NCBI GenBank assembly: GCA_008828725.1
Contig: MEHQ01002657.1
Coordinates: forward strand, 701,478 to 765,477
Reading direction: 5' to 3'
Length of the DNA stretch: 64,000 nt
From: Saccharina japonica
Lineage: Eukaryota; Sar; Phaeophyceae; Laminariales; Laminariaceae
The position numbers and the translations under genes are program-made. Each line of letters begins with the position of its first letter. Position 1 is the first letter of the stretch. Of this stretch, positions 63,591 through 64,000 are shown one piece after another. The notes below the pieces were generated by a model, which did not search any database, was not told the DNA's origin, and saw nothing but the letters and a program-made list of their open reading frames with translations.

Positions 63591-64000
63591 GGGGGGATCA
63601 AGAAGGGGTGGAAGGAGAGGACGGGGCGGGAGGGGGGAGCATTTACCATTTTGTTTTTGTCCATTCGTATAAACCAGTAGGTGGAGGTGGGTGTTAGGGT
63701 GGGTGGGTGAATGGGTTGGTCCTGGGACGAGCTCTTTTCTTGCCAACGTGTCGAGGAATTCGAAAGGGAGGCTCGGTTGGCTGGCTTCTTGCTTTTCGCC
63801 TCCTGAGGCGCGACCAACGGGCAAGGCCTGTATTTCCAGATTCCAACGTGCTCGTTCCTTTGTTTTCAATCTACCGCTAGAAGCGGCGCTTGGGGCGGAG
63901 ATGGCCACCGTGTGGCGGTGCGATGCGGAGACTCGCCGCCGCTCTCGCGACCGGGCGATGGACTGACCCACTGCAGTCGACCCGTCGGTAGCGGCCGTCA
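63591..64000. other. Right end of the window, unassigned
   Basis: G-rich at first, then GC-rich from 63880 to the end (CGGAGATGGCCACCGTGTGG). The last 120 bp could be the start of an exon continuing outside the window, but nothing is recognised. Confidence 0.3.

Overview
The window is nuclear DNA of a eukaryote with very few genes and a great deal of repeat. Coding sequence occurs as isolated exons of about 90 to 160 bp, with clean GT-AG borders, separated by introns of 2 to 7 kb packed with transposon remnants, satellites and simple repeats. There is no prokaryotic signal: no operons, no runs of long ORFs, no ribosome binding sites. The gene set (a FAM136A-type CX3C protein, an RPB1 exon, a chorein/VPS13-type exon, a VPxGVxPGQ-repeat protein) together with a tyrosine-recombinase retroelement suggests a large-genome protist. 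My guess is a photosynthetic stramenopile (brown-alga-like); the sequence does not prove it.

Layout. 1-5.5 kb: a decayed tyrosine-recombinase (DIRS-like) retrotransposon, a MITE, and one isolated exon of RNA polymerase II largest subunit (minus strand, 5519-5605). 5.6-8.35 kb: low-complexity DNA and two tandem arrays, the second running into the stop codon of the next gene. 8348-22656: a complete four-exon FAM136A homologue on the minus strand (145 aa spread over 14.3 kb), whose introns hold SINEs, TTAA-flanked MITEs, minisatellites and GATA repeats. 22657-23177: a short repeat-poor gap to a head-to-head first exon on the plus strand (MGNTDSS..., possibly N-myristoylated), so probably a shared promoter. 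23.4-36.9 kb: mostly ancient repeats with a few doubtful exons. 36902-40961: two exons that join in frame into one VPxGVxPGQ domain, separated by a 3.8 kb intron.

41.4-62.1 kb is a segmental inverted triplication. Block L (plus) is followed by a 182 bp spacer, then an inverted copy R, a GC-rich spacer of about 310 bp, and a third, partial copy T in the original orientation. The core L/R palindrome has arms of about 5.75 kb whose coordinates mirror each other apart from a net 4 bp length difference. Each copy carries the same first exon of a chorein/VPS13-like gene with an intact splice donor, so this 5' gene end is present three times, while no second exon is recognised. Copy T is interrupted by 1.4 kb of other sequence and bounded by 397 bp direct repeats.

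The genes do not form an obvious pathway. What stands out is genome architecture: tiny conserved exons in repeat-filled introns, a satellite fused to a 3' gene end, a large near-perfect palindrome, and a very common odd-length palindrome TACCWGGTA. Six single N bases occur in the window; three lie in the triplicated block, and at one of these the other two copies differ from each other.
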